Of a stretch of 64,000 nucleotides of DNA, positions 34,572 through 43,617 are shown in pieces (the stretch's first letter is position 1; the number at the start of each line of letters is the position of its first letter). The notes beneath the pieces are model-generated. The model had not been told where the DNA came from and made no database searches. It saw only the letters and a program-made list of their open reading frames with translations. The DNA lies in assembly GCA_029432795.1 (NCBI GenBank), contig JARNMJ010000020.1:1-64000 (forward strand), given 5' to 3'. The DNA comes from Pontiellaceae bacterium B12219 (lineage in GTDB: Bacteria; Verrucomicrobiota; Kiritimatiellia; Kiritimatiellales; Pontiellaceae). The position numbers were made by a program, and so were the translations under genes.

Positions 34572-35662
34572 CCTTGCCCACCTTCATTTAAGGAGGATTG
34601 TAAAAAATTAATTGCTTCTTCCCGAAGCATATCGAGCTTCAGATCAACTTCCTCCCAGTCAATTGATTTCTGCATTTTATGTTGCATGGTCTCCGAGGAA
34701 TCATCTTTGTACACCACTCTTGCTTCCAGGCCCAGTTTTTGAAGAAGGTCCAGAATCCGATGACTTCCGCCTTGGGTATGATTGGGCAGCACCGATAGAA
34801 AAGGAACGTGAAATAGAATAGCAAAAGAGGTTCCATGAAACGAATCAGTAACAACTGCCCGTGCATTACGGAAACATGCAACCCAACGCTCCGGGGATAC
34901 TGCAAACTCAGATCGACCTTGTTGTTCCCAAAATTTCCAGTCGCGCGTGATCCGACGAAGCTCGATTCCTAAATTATCTAGTACGGCATTAGCGGCACGT
35001 TCCAGTAACTCGAAATTATTCAGACTAAAGATCAGCACATAATCTTTTGTGAAGCGTTCTCCTTTATACAGTTCACTGTAGTCCCTTTTTAAAAAAACAG
35101 GATCAATGACACAACGGACATGCTGCCCACCAGCCTTTTCAACAAAGGCAATGGAACTTTCTTCCCTAACGGAAATATGATCCAGTTTTGAAATTAACGA
35201 AGAAAACTCCTCTGTGTCTGCGAGTTGGCCCACATCTCCGGTGCTGGCCGCATAGGAAATTCGTTTCCGGACTTTTCCAAACCGAAGAAAAAAAGCAGGA
35301 TCATATCTCTCACCCAACCACTTCGGACACCATATTTGATCGCTCCCGCAAATGTAGGCATCGGCTTCCGGCGGATTTTCCTCCAACTCTGCGAGTTGAT
35401 GGTACGACCGGGGGCTACAGACCAAATTCTTTCCAAAAAAAGAATTAAACCTTCTCCACCGAAGCAGATAGGAAATCTGTGCCGGTGTAAAAAAAAGTCT
35501 ACCAATGGGAAAATTCCGGTAAATCCGACGCAAAGCTTCTGGTTCGTAGTCGATTAAAAAGGGATCATGCCCCAACGACTTCAACGCCTCGCAAAGCGCG
35601 TACGCCTGCAGCACTGCACCATAGTTCAAGACGCGATGAAAAGTGATAATTCCTATCTTCAT
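34568..35662 (-). CDS. Polysaccharide pyruvyl transferase family protein
   Basis: 364 residues: IGIITFHRVLNYGAVLQAYA at the N-terminus, CGSDQIW, SYAASTGDVG, and TDSFHGTSFAILFHVPFL, the best-preserved form of the family's His-Gly-Thr site in this window. It overlaps both neighbours by 4 bases, so it is translationally coupled with the GT4 and nitroreductase genes. Pyruvylation, or a related transfer, is inferred from the family. Confidence 0.85.
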   Translation of the reverse strand: MKIGIITFHRVLNYGAVLQAYALCEALKSLGHDPFLIDYEPEALRRIYRNFPIGRLFFTPAQISYLLRWRRFNSFFGKNLVCSPRSYHQLAELEENPPEADAYICGSDQIWCPKWLGERYDPAFFLRFGKVRKRISYAASTGDVGQLADTEEFSSLISKLDHISVREESSIAFVEKAGGQHVRCVIDPVFLKRDYSELYKGERFTKDYVLIFSLNNFELLERAANAVLDNLGIELRRITRDWKFWEQQGRSEFAVSPERWVACFRNARAVVTDSFHGTSFAILFHVPFLSVLPNHTQGGSHRILDLLQKLGLEARVVYKDDSSETMQHKMQKSIDWEEVDLKLDMLREEAINFLQSSLNEGGQG

Positions 35663-36657
35663 TCAACAACCTTTAAAATGTCGTCTACCGCCTTCCGTTC
35701 AGATTTGGCTGCTATGACTTCCGAAGGCAAACTGCCGACCGCAATCAACATTACTACAGCTTCGCTATCGGGAATATCCAACATGCGATGAAATGCCTTG
35801 TCCTTTCTGTATCGTACACACCAGTTCATGGGACATGCACCTAGTCCTACATAGTGCAACGCATAAAGGAGAGACATAGAGTATAACCCACCATCCACGA
35901 AAACCTGATTGCGTTCTGCTGTCCCAAAAATCATCTTTATATCAGCCGTAATCACAAGAAAACTTTCGATCGTGTCTCCGAAACCTCGATGCCCATTATG
36001 AAGTTTCAATATCTCTTCTTTTTTCTTTTTGGACCGAACCCAATAAACCCTCCAGCTTTGCCGATTACACGCGGAGGGTGTTTTTCGAGCAATCTCCATC
36101 GCCTTATAAATATCTTCTCGCCTAACGGGCTCAGGTCCGTATGCACGAATCGAAAAGCGGCTCTGTGCCAGTTGCTCAAAGTTTCCAGTAGCCAATTTGC
36201 GATATTCCTCGAGCGGAAAACCAACCGTGCCGGCTTCCAGTGACTGATCGCAGGACAATTCGTATTGGGTGAGCCGCTTTTTCACCTCATTCACATCATG
36301 CTCGCGCTCCTTATGATAAGCTACGTAAGCGTGCAAAACACTGATCGCATTTTGATAGGCCAAACGGTTAGGCGGGAAACCTGATTTTACATAGGCATTC
36401 ATCAGCCCATAAAGGGATCTTAGTCCACTGGCTCCATAACCTAACCTGACATCGGGCAGTGACATCCCCTTTTCCAGAACGTGTGCTGCAGCATGAAGCT
36501 TAGGTTCAATACGTTCGAGTTCGTACCCTTTCCACCAACCGGAAGTATATTTTATCACCTTAAACGTATCGTATAATCCATCCGCTAAAGCTTCAAAAAT
36601 CTGCATACATGTTCGAAAAGCGGATCTCACCTTAACGCTTATATATTTCATTTCCAT
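35659..36657 (-). CDS. Nitroreductase-like flavoprotein
   Basis: 332 residues. The first 165 are helical and unassigned (GWWKGYELERIEPKLHAAAH). From about 165 the nitroreductase fold is clear: RFSIRAYGPEPV, KTPSACNRQSWRVYWV (FMN-binding), GLYSMSLLYALHYVGLGACP and MLIAVGSLP. Such proteins regularly accompany pyruvyl-transferase-like and F420-hydrogenase-beta-like genes in polysaccharide loci; the reaction there is not established. It is coupled to the gene at 34568 by a 4-base overlap. Confidence 0.8.
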   Translation of the reverse strand: MEMKYISVKVRSAFRTCMQIFEALADGLYDTFKVIKYTSGWWKGYELERIEPKLHAAAHVLEKGMSLPDVRLGYGASGLRSLYGLMNAYVKSGFPPNRLAYQNAISVLHAYVAYHKEREHDVNEVKKRLTQYELSCDQSLEAGTVGFPLEEYRKLATGNFEQLAQSRFSIRAYGPEPVRREDIYKAMEIARKTPSACNRQSWRVYWVRSKKKKEEILKLHNGHRGFGDTIESFLVITADIKMIFGTAERNQVFVDGGLYSMSLLYALHYVGLGACPMNWCVRYRKDKAFHRMLDIPDSEAVVMLIAVGSLPSEVIAAKSERKAVDDILKVVE

Positions 36658-36661
36658 GCGA

Positions 36662-38164
36662 TCAACTCCTTCTAAAAATTCTTCGTACTATTGCCGCCAC
36701 AGCCTGCCTATCCAGAATGATATTTAATAACACAACAATCAGGACTGAACTGGTGGACACGATGATAGCGGAATATAGCCACTGTAAATAATGGTTATAG
36801 TGGAAATTAAATTGATTTAACAAAATTACAACTGCGGTAACACCCAATAAAACCCGAAGCATACGCGCAATACTTATCCCTGGAGTCAGTTTTGTAACAT
36901 GCCGTGGAATGTAAAAAGCCAAATCCACCGCCCGGTAGGCATTAGAAAGCAACATACCGAACATAATTCCATTCAATCCCCAGACCGGAGCAAGGGCGCA
37001 ACAGGCCAATACTGCAATCACCAGTTGAATTGATGTTTGCAGCCGGGTCGTACGAAACAAACCTGCGGACTGGACCAACATTCCCTGCGGTATTTTTATA
37101 TTATATATTAAACAGTTGAGTGTGATCAGAAATGCGAACCCGGGTCTGTCATAGGATGTGTCTTCGATTCCTCGGGTAAACAGTTTTACAAATGGAACAA
37201 TCAAGACAAACAGACAGGAAAATACCCACGTTATCATCATATAGTAAAAGACCTCGAACTCAGTATACGCCTGCTGCAGTCGCTTAGTATTCTTACTGGC
37301 AATCAAGTCACCAAACGACGGAAAGAGGTTATTGATAAATATACCTAGAATTCCAGTAATCCCCTTTATTACCATGTTGTAAATAGCAAATACACTGACC
37401 TCTAGTAATGAGGTAAATATTGTCGCCAGCACCACGGGAAGTCCCTGTTGCGTGGCGCCCAGCAACTTCAAATAGAAAACACTCCAACGTTGCTCCAGCA
37501 AAGATTTATCCACTTTTGCATGGAAATCTATATGCCGATAATGCTTTCGAACATAGAGCCAGAAAAACAGGGGATAAATTATCAGAGCCGCTAAAGCAAC
37601 AGACCGTGCAACCAAAATACTCGCCCCGGAATAAGCCATATAAACAACAAGTGCCGTATTAGCCACGATGGCTAGAATGGAAACAATTGAAAGGACGTAT
37701 AATCTTTGGTCAGCCGTGAATAATACCCTGTATTTTGCCATGATGAAAAACTGGACGGTTCCTGTCATGCCCACCACTACTACCAGCAGTCCGACATCCA
37801 ACCGACTTAAAGAACAATCATTGGTGATAAACGGATATAAAACCGCCAGCAGAAAAACCAAACCTACAAAAATACATCCAACGAGGTTGTAATAGTGTCT
37901 TGCAGTAGATACGACCGCACTTACAGTTTTATCATCTTTTTCAGCTAGCGGTTTGTACAAGGCATAGATGGCAGCTCCGCCCAGACCGGCTTCTACAACA
38001 TCGAAATAGCTGATAAACTGCCGTATCGATGATACCAGCCCATTGATCGATGACCCATACACGGTTAAAATCACCTTGGGAAGAATGAACCCAATAACGA
38101 GCAAAGTCATCTGGAGCAGAGCTGCAGCTATACTATTTATCGCAAATTTTTTAGTTCTACTCAT
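36662..38164 (-). CDS. wzx: Wzx-type polysaccharide flippase
   Basis: 500 residues with 12-14 hydrophobic helices and almost no soluble domains. FAINSIAAALLQMTLLVIG, then FILPKVILTVYGSSINGLVS, and the charged loop after the third helix fit the MOP/PST exporter group. It flips the lipid-linked repeat unit. It is the only flippase-like gene in the locus. Weak codon bias and an AT-richer composition match the neighbouring transferases. Confidence 0.85.
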   Translation of the reverse strand: MSRTKKFAINSIAAALLQMTLLVIGFILPKVILTVYGSSINGLVSSIRQFISYFDVVEAGLGGAAIYALYKPLAEKDDKTVSAVVSTARHYYNLVGCIFVGLVFLLAVLYPFITNDCSLSRLDVGLLVVVVGMTGTVQFFIMAKYRVLFTADQRLYVLSIVSILAIVANTALVVYMAYSGASILVARSVALAALIIYPLFFWLYVRKHYRHIDFHAKVDKSLLEQRWSVFYLKLLGATQQGLPVVLATIFTSLLEVSVFAIYNMVIKGITGILGIFINNLFPSFGDLIASKNTKRLQQAYTEFEVFYYMMITWVFSCLFVLIVPFVKLFTRGIEDTSYDRPGFAFLITLNCLIYNIKIPQGMLVQSAGLFRTTRLQTSIQLVIAVLACCALAPVWGLNGIMFGMLLSNAYRAVDLAFYIPRHVTKLTPGISIARMLRVLLGVTAVVILLNQFNFHYNHYLQWLYSAIIVSTSSVLIVVLLNIILDRQAVAAIVRRIFRRS

Positions 38165-38261
38165 TTTGAATAAATAAAGAGACGACTTGGACTACGAAAA
38201 TCTAAAAAAACATCAGTGGTCGTCAGCATGTTAGTCCACACAAAGAACTGAATATAAACAT

Positions 38262-39626
38262 TTATTTTTCTACTCGTTGCTTGAGTCGCCGAACAATCCC
38301 ACCGACCTTCAGCAGCAGGCTGTACCCCCGGGTTGGCCATTTCATCCTGCGGTCAAAAGTAGAATAATTGCCTGCCCTACGACAGTCCTTCCATACGACA
38401 GCACTTCTTTCCCGAAGATAGATCCGGTAACGGTAAATCAACTTTCTCAGCAACGGGATACCACTATCGACTGCATCTACCCGTTTCTTAGGCACCCATG
38501 CTGTACGTTTCTGTTTAAGATATAAACGGTCACCTAAGCCGGTCCTTCGATGCCGGAATCCACCGCCCTGCGACATTAAGGCCTCTTCCGCAGTCAGTTC
38601 ATCAAAAGCCAGTGTTCCTGATTTCATTCCATCATCGATGATAGATTGAATGGTTTCATTACGAACCACCACCACACTATTTCCTAGCGAGTCATTTGTG
38701 TAGTCTTTCAACCAGGCATCGCCCACGGCAATATCAGCCGTTTCCGCAAAAATATCATCGCAATAGTCGCAAGCCTCGTATTTAAAAAATCCAAGCCCCC
38801 AGTTCGTTCCCGGCGTTTCCCGGGCCACCAGTTCTTTTTTATTTCCGTGTAAATCCTCAACACAGATCCCGTAATCATCCGCATTACGATCTTCGAATTT
38901 ATGGCGGAAATCTATCGCCTTCATTTCATCGGGATTAAACCCCGCACGCCAGGCCATTAAATCGGCATACGCCTTGGATTTCAGATGACCGCAAACCAGT
39001 CCGACAAAAAAGTGAATCCGTTCTGCCAATATCTCATCCTGCCCACACAACCGCCGGACTGTTTTAATAAAACAGGGAATTCCCACAAAGGCATATCGAC
39101 CCTCATTATTTTTAATGAAATCCATCACCTCAGATATTTCGATTGGATAATACCGCGACTTAGCCCCTTGCACGACTTCTTCCGGTGTTCGGGAAAACCC
39201 GTATTCAAACAGCGTACCCGATTTGTCAGATTTTTTAACATGCACAACTGCATCAACGAGATCGCGTTTCAATAATTCACTCAGCGTATAGGTCAGGATA
39301 CCACCGGATGTAACCTTCTTTCTCAGCCCTGTATCGGAAACGTGCCCCGCATAGAGCGCTTTATGATATCCAACAACTTCAGCATAGGAACCGGATTCGT
39401 AATCAAATACCCGCTGACTGATTTCATCCTCATTGGGTCCTTCATTAGAAAAGGGACAAACCGCCAACGCCGCATCCAAATCCATGTCTTTTGCTTCAGG
39501 CTGGATACGCCCCTGATATTGACGGTATTCATCTTCAATAAGATCAATACTGCCTTTTCCAACAAAAGCACAGGCCCCGCATCCAATGCAGTACCCGCCA
39601 TCAATAATTTCATTTAAGTCATGCAT
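38262..39626 (-). CDS. F420-hydrogenase/dehydrogenase beta-subunit-like Fe-S protein
   Basis: 454 residues. The N-terminus carries a 4Fe-4S ferredoxin motif: CIGCGAC (19-25) plus VCPF. It is followed by FrhB/FdhB N- and C-terminal regions (TSGGILTYTLSELLKRDLVDA, GIPCFIKTVRRLCG, CDYCDDIFAETADIAVGDAWL) with extra cysteines for a second cluster and flavin. No hydrogenase partner is present. In capsule loci this family occurs with pyruvyl-transferase-like genes, probably in a redox step on a sugar or lipid. It is cysteine-rich and probably oxygen-sensitive. Confidence 0.83.
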   Translation of the reverse strand: MHDLNEIIDGGYCIGCGACAFVGKGSIDLIEDEYRQYQGRIQPEAKDMDLDAALAVCPFSNEGPNEDEISQRVFDYESGSYAEVVGYHKALYAGHVSDTGLRKKVTSGGILTYTLSELLKRDLVDAVVHVKKSDKSGTLFEYGFSRTPEEVVQGAKSRYYPIEISEVMDFIKNNEGRYAFVGIPCFIKTVRRLCGQDEILAERIHFFVGLVCGHLKSKAYADLMAWRAGFNPDEMKAIDFRHKFEDRNADDYGICVEDLHGNKKELVARETPGTNWGLGFFKYEACDYCDDIFAETADIAVGDAWLKDYTNDSLGNSVVVVRNETIQSIIDDGMKSGTLAFDELTAEEALMSQGGGFRHRRTGLGDRLYLKQKRTAWVPKKRVDAVDSGIPLLRKLIYRYRIYLRERSAVVWKDCRRAGNYSTFDRRMKWPTRGYSLLLKVGGIVRRLKQRVEK

Positions 39627-39784
39627 AATAAGTTCCTCGAAAAGGGATCAAAAAGAGTCGTGTCAATATTTGAGTGTTCGGAATGGGCAAACAAATGAGG
39701 CTAGTTCGGGTTGAAATTTCCGCCTGCAATATACTCCGGCGCGACAGCTGGGTTTTCCGCCTTCGTTCGACGACGGCGTGACAT

Positions 39785-39805
39785 GTAAGTGTTAAGAATT
39801 AGGGG
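39785..39805. repeat. Three heptads at the toxin gene breakpoint
   Basis: GTAAGTG, TTAAGAA, TTAGGGG: related to the 9602 array. It overlaps the stop codon of the truncated ParE-like gene, at the point where homology to the toxin family ends. Confidence 0.6.
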
Positions 39806-39983
39806 CTGAAGAAAAACGGACGACAGAAACCTGAGTCCATCCATCGGTATACTCAAGAATACGGGCAATCGTTTGGCGGATTTCAATTAAAAAGTCGCTG
39901 CCCAGTCCCGGCTGGCACATTTCATAATAATCAACCGCATCGCTGAGCTCTCTCTCTGCTTGCGGAAGAAAACGATGGTTCAT
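39792..39983 (-). pseudogene. RelE/ParE-type toxin, C-terminally truncated
   Basis: 63 residues. FLPQAERELSDAVDYYE and ARILEYTDGWTQVS are the familiar ParE opening and first beta strand. The following strands with the usual basic residues are missing: homology stops after WTQVS, where a heptad-repeat remnant (39785-39805) begins. The ATG overlaps the antitoxin stop by 4 bases, the usual toxin-antitoxin coupling. Probably inactive. Confidence 0.7.
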
Positions 39984-40210
39984 TTGCTTAAGCGTTCCTG
40001 TAATCTACGGAAGACGTCCTCTCCGGCCACGGACTGAACGTCTCCACTCCGATACGATTCCAGGCGTTTCTCTGTTTCTTTGACCCATGCTTCCTGAATG
40101 GATTTCGGTGACGGATTTATACTTTCGAGTAATTTATCAATCAGTCTCAGCCTTTGGTCTGTCGGGAGATCAAGAACTTCATCATAGTTTTTTTAAGCAA
40201 AAGCGGTCAT
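39980..40210 (-). pseudogene. Addiction-module antitoxin with a premature stop
   Basis: From the ATG at 40210 the frame reads MTAFA then TAA at codon 6, and continues in the same frame as KNYDEVLDLPTDQRLRLIDK to GEDVFRRLQERLSK, ending at the toxin start. This is the short addiction-module component family found upstream of ParE toxins. No in-frame alternative ATG, GTG or TTG follows the stop. The stop lies beside a run of seven A, so a sequencing or slippage error is possible. Confidence 0.65.
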
Positions 40211-40312
40211 AATTTTTCCTCGATCTATTTCTGGCTTATACGCTTTCTACTCCTGGTTCTGAAGCCTTTTCGACGGGATGAGATTGGATAGCATTCTGTT
40301 AAAAGGTTTATG

Positions 40313-40419
40313 GGTAGGGCCGGTTCGACGAACCGGCCGCCCGGTCGCTCGGGTTGCGGAAGGCGCCCCTTCTATACGGCAGCTCGTGCTTTCAGCGCGC
40401 TCGGCGAGCACGCTCTACC
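40313..40419. repeat. MITE-like structured element with GGTAGRGC ends
   Basis: 107 bp bounded by GGTAGGGC and GCTCTACC, a one-mismatch terminal inverted repeat. Just inside the left end is a perfect 10-bp inverted repeat with a single-base centre (GGCCGGTTCG-A-CGAACCGGCC). The rest is GC-rich with GCTCGTGC/GGCGAGCACG hairpins. There is no coding content. It stands in AT-richer surroundings, next to the decayed toxin-antitoxin pair. The region 40211-40516 holds nothing else recognisable. Confidence 0.6.
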
Positions 40420-40516
40420 TTTTTGCATCCCGGCGGCAGAACACCCTTCCAACAGATTCAATTCCGCTTCGTGATTTAGACCGCCGAAATATGACGCAGT
40501 TGTTTATGAGCGGCGT

Positions 40517-41284
40517 TTATGGGGCGATGGCGCGGAAATACTGCACGTCATACGGGGTAGTAGTGAAGCTCATATTGGTATCGGTGCTGAATGTGCCGGA
40601 AACGGTGTTCCAGACATTGGAAGCGAGGTTCGTACTGGATTGGATGACATAATTTGTGATGGAGGCTCCGTCGAATTCGGCGCTAATATATGACATTGAG
40701 TTCGAGGTTTCCAATGAGAGATAAACTTCACCATTTTCATCAAGAACAGTGATATCCATCGATTGCAACCCAATGACGCTGTTAGTATTTCCTACGTAAA
40801 AGTCAATTTCAACACCGGGATCAACCACTATTTCGGTAGAATAGACTTCATAGCTTCCTAAATCGCCCTCCGTAATCTGATGACTGGGTTGCCCTTCTAC
40901 TTCAACAACAAAAACCGAATTCGATTCAAAGCCCACGAAGTCGATCGCATTGATCTGCAGTTTTTTATCAAACGAGACGATCATGTGCTCGGTAAAATCG
41001 AATCGTGTCGTGTGTTCATCCGGTGAAGAGACATCAATATCATCTATACCAAATGAATTTGATGAAGCTGTCGCATTCAACTTATGTCGATCACTTCCGG
41101 ATCGGGCAGTTATATTTAATCCAGCAATTTCATACACATTGGTTGTTAACGGATTATTTTTTACTGCTTTAAGTAAAGCTCCTGTTGTATCGCCCGAAGA
41201 ACTGCCTTTAAAGACGACCGTTTCCGCCGTCGCTCCCCCCGCCAACAATCCAACTACAGCCAAACAACTCGCCTTTTTCATCAT
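40517..41284 (-). CDS. Secreted protein of unknown function with C-terminal adhesion-type domain
   Basis: 255 residues with a signal peptide (MMKKASCLAVVGLLAGGATA). The middle (25-190) is beta-rich with no recognised family. The last 50 residues (YVIQSSTNLASNVWNTVSG, ending YFRAIAP) match the terminal domain of the GH172 protein and, more loosely, of the protein at 60741. No membrane anchor or PEP-CTERM motif is present. It is a single gene with GAGGAA before the ATG, flanked by the MITE-like element and an AT-rich gap. Confidence 0.65.
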   Translation of the reverse strand: MMKKASCLAVVGLLAGGATAETVVFKGSSSGDTTGALLKAVKNNPLTTNVYEIAGLNITARSGSDRHKLNATASSNSFGIDDIDVSSPDEHTTRFDFTEHMIVSFDKKLQINAIDFVGFESNSVFVVEVEGQPSHQITEGDLGSYEVYSTEIVVDPGVEIDFYVGNTNSVIGLQSMDITVLDENGEVYLSLETSNSMSYISAEFDGASITNYVIQSSTNLASNVWNTVSGTFSTDTNMSFTTTPYDVQYFRAIAP

Positions 41285-41583
41285 GGTATATTCCTCTTTT
41301 TAATTTACATAGAATGAAAAACTTCTTGTAAGAGGAATAATAAACAGCACCATGCATTTCAAGCCAATTTTTATATTTCTTATTTATTTTAAACAAGGTG
41401 CAGATCGCGAAATAAATTTAACTTCAGTCCAACAAAACCATCGCAAGCAAAGACAATGCCTTCACATATTTCAACCGGAGGTCCACAGCTGATGGTTCGA
41501 AGTTTGGAACAATCCATCAGTTTTGCGGGGTTTCATCGGATGTTGCACACTCCCTTCCATCGATTTGTTGACGGAACTTTTTT
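41285..41583. other. AT-rich intergenic region
   Basis: 299 bp between the secreted protein gene and rfbC. No open frame, RNA structure or convincing terminator was seen. It includes the 5' untranslated region of the secreted protein gene at its left side. Confidence 0.6.
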
Positions 41584-42123
41584 CTAAAAATATTTCGCTT
41601 CGGCGAACAGAGGAAGTACGGCATCTTTTTCCGAAACCAGCGGGTCAATATCCTGCGGCCATGCAATTCCAAGGACTGGATCATTCCACATCACGCCGTA
41701 TTCATCGCCGGGCGTATAGAAATCATCGCACTTATACATAAAATCAACCGTATCGCTCAGCACCATGAAACCGTGCGCAAAGCCCTTGGGAATAAACAGC
41801 TGCCGGCCGTTTTCAGCCGACAGGATTTCCCCGACCCATTTTCCAAAGGTTGGAGAATCTTTCCGCATATCCACGGCAACATCGAAGACCTCGCCTTGCA
41901 AAACGTTCACCAGTTTAGACTGGGCATGCTCGAATTGATAATGCAGTCCGCGTAATACGCCACGAGAAGAGCGCGACCAGTTGTCCTGCACAAAGTGCAC
42001 ATCAATACCGATGGCAGTATATTGCTCCGCGTGATAGGTCTGCTGAAAGAATCCGCGATCATCGTTAAACCGACGAGGCGTGATCAGCTTCACATCGGGG
42101 ATAGATAAATTCTCTACGATCAT
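41584..42123 (-). CDS. rfbC: dTDP-4-dehydrorhamnose 3,5-epimerase
   Basis: Third enzyme of dTDP-L-rhamnose synthesis. The 179-residue length is normal. RRFNDDRGFFQQTY, RGVLRGLHYQFEHAQSKLVN (catalytic His) and FIPKGFAHGFMVLSD are all present. It is separated from rfbA by 226 bp of inverted heptad arrays. No strong Shine-Dalgarno sequence is seen; TAAGAAAA precedes the ATG. Confidence 0.95.
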   Translation of the reverse strand: MIVENLSIPDVKLITPRRFNDDRGFFQQTYHAEQYTAIGIDVHFVQDNWSRSSRGVLRGLHYQFEHAQSKLVNVLQGEVFDVAVDMRKDSPTFGKWVGEILSAENGRQLFIPKGFAHGFMVLSDTVDFMYKCDDFYTPGDEYGVMWNDPVLGIAWPQDIDPLVSEKDAVLPLFAEAKYF

Positions 42124-42130
42124 TTTTCTT

Positions 42131-42344
42131 ACGTTCTTCGTTCTTAGTGCCTGGTGCCGGGTGATTAGAGGCCAGTCCCCGGTGCTTAGTCTCTGGTGCT
42201 TGGTGCTTTGCTTTCAGCGGCAATTTCGGGGGCATCCTCAAAATCGGCACGGACCACAAGGATTCAGGGACTAGGGACTAGGAACTAAGCACAAAGGACT
42301 AGCTACTAAGCACTAAGCACTAAGCACTAAACACTAAACCCCTA
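42131..42344. repeat. Inverted pair of long heptad arrays between rfbA and rfbC
   Basis: Left arm 42131-42207 has eleven heptads of the TNGTGCY type (TAGTGCC, TGGTGCC, CGGTGCT, TAGTCTC, TGGTGCT). Right arm 42261-42344 has twelve heptads of the GNACTAA type (GGACTAG x3, GCACTAA x3, ACACTAA), which is the reverse complement family. The 53-bp spacer shows no gene. The arms could fold on each other in RNA or cruciform DNA. Confidence 0.95.
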
Positions 42345-42349
42345 ACAAA

Positions 42350-43222
42350 CTAAATTTCACCCCGGGCGATTCGCAGCAAATACTGCCCATAGTTATTCTT
42401 CTGCATGGATTCACCCAACACCGTCAACTGCGCGTTATCGATATATCCCAACCGGTACGCAATTTCTTCAATACAGGAAATTTTAAGCCCCTGACGTTTC
42501 TCGATTGTTTCCACATAGTTTGATGCTTCGTGCATCGCATCGTGTGTTCCGGTATCCAGCCAGGCAAAGCCTCGGCCCAGACAACAAACGTCAAGTTCGC
42601 CCCATTCAAGGTACTGTTTATTGACATCCGTAATTTCAAGTTCGCCGCGAGCCGAAGGCTTCATGGTGTCCACAATCTCAACGACCCGATTATCATAAAA
42701 ATAGAGTCCCGGAACGGCATATCTCGATTTGGGATGTGCCGGTTTTTCCTCTAGAGATATCGCTTTACCTTCATCATCGAACTCAACAATGCCGTATCTT
42801 TCCGGATCACTTACTGGATAAGCAAAAATCGTTGCCCCCGAGTTATGAGTTACCGAGTCTTTAAGCATTTTCGGAAAACCATGCCCGTAAAAAATATTAT
42901 CGCCGAGAACCAAAGCCACGGAATCATCGCCAATGAATTCTTTACCGATGATAAACGCCTGCGCCAACCCGTCCGGACTCGGTTGCACCGCATAGCTGAT
43001 TGAAAGACCGATGTTGGATCCATTGCCCAGCAATTGTTCAAACATCGGAAGATCCTGCGGTGTGCTGATGATCAGTACTTCGCGAATTCCTGCCAGCATT
43101 AACGTGGAAAGCGGATAATAAATCATCGGCTTATCATACACCGGCAGCATTTGTTTACTGACCACCTGCGTCAACGGATACAACCGCGTTCCGCTTCCAC
43201 CCGCTAAAATTATTCCCTTCAT
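42350..43222 (-). CDS. rfbA: Glucose-1-phosphate thymidylyltransferase
   Basis: First step of dTDP-L-rhamnose synthesis. 290 residues with [20 protein letters not shown] (catalytic signature complete), [16 protein letters not shown] and [12 protein letters not shown]. It lies downstream of the four-helix-bundle gene, which separates it from rfbB. Confidence 0.96.
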   Translation of the reverse strand: MKGIILAGGSGTRLYPLTQVVSKQMLPVYDKPMIYYPLSTLMLAGIREVLIISTPQDLPMFEQLLGNGSNIGLSISYAVQPSPDGLAQAFIIGKEFIGDDSVALVLGDNIFYGHGFPKMLKDSVTHNSGATIFAYPVSDPERYGIVEFDDEGKAISLEEKPAHPKSRYAVPGLYFYDNRVVEIVDTMKPSARGELEITDVNKQYLEWGELDVCCLGRGFAWLDTGTHDAMHEASNYVETIEKRQGLKISCIEEIAYRLGYIDNAQLTVLGESMQKNNYGQYLLRIARGEI

Positions 43223-43244
43223 TTTAAATCTCCGTTTTAAGACT

Positions 43245-43272
43245 GTGTTAGGATTTAAGTATTAGGTTTTAG
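43245..43272. repeat. Heptad array at the 3' end of the four-helix-bundle gene
   Basis: GTGTTAG, GATTTAA, GTATTAG, GTTTTAG. It overlaps the last codons (NSLKPNT) and stop of the gene at 43255. It is inverted relative to the array at 43618-43648. Confidence 0.8.
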
Positions 43273-43611
43273 GGAATTGATCAACCCATGAAGCATTCGA
43301 GAGATTGATTCGCAATTGGACTTTAACCCTTCAAACCCGGTCTGATCAATATAGCCAATACGTGCTGCGATCAAAAGTTGAGTCCTCACCTCAGCACAAG
43401 ACCCTTTTGCAATATGCAGAAAGTGAATAGTTTCTTTCTTTGATTCCCGCTCCATTCCTTCCGCAATATTGGATGCAATTGAAACCGATGCTCTACAAAT
43501 CTGATCCTTAAATCCGTAATCCCGGCATCCTTGAAGGAGTTTATAAATGCTTACACTTACATCCACCGAAAATTTCCAGACTTCTAGATTTTCATACGAT
43601 TGATAGGACAT
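43255..43611 (-). CDS. Four-helix-bundle protein, S23/23S-IVP family (Avd-like fold)
   Basis: 118 residues. The family pattern is clear: [14 protein letters not shown], then [20 protein letters not shown] and [17 protein letters not shown], then [12 protein letters not shown]. Members occur as open frames in 23S rRNA intervening sequences, and the fold is shared with the Avd accessory protein of diversity-generating retroelements; their own activity is not established. It is not a sugar-pathway gene yet lies between rfbB and rfbA. Inverted heptad arrays (43245-43272 and 43618-43648) bracket it exactly: one encodes its last residues and the other supplies its Shine-Dalgarno AGGA. Confidence 0.85.
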   Translation of the reverse strand: MSYQSYENLEVWKFSVDVSVSIYKLLQGCRDYGFKDQICRASVSIASNIAEGMERESKKETIHFLHIAKGSCAEVRTQLLIAARIGYIDQTGFEGLKSNCESISRMLHGLINSLKPNT

Positions 43612-43617
43612 CGTTTT

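Noticed and set aside
40278-40652. Plus-strand frame across the MITE-like element
   Set aside because: Its codons cover hairpins of the element and run antisense into the secreted protein gene; no ribosome-binding site or family.
43255-43611. Diversity-generating retroelement suggested by the Avd-like protein
   Set aside because: No reverse transcriptase and no template/variable repeat pair in the window; the fold similarity alone is not evidence.
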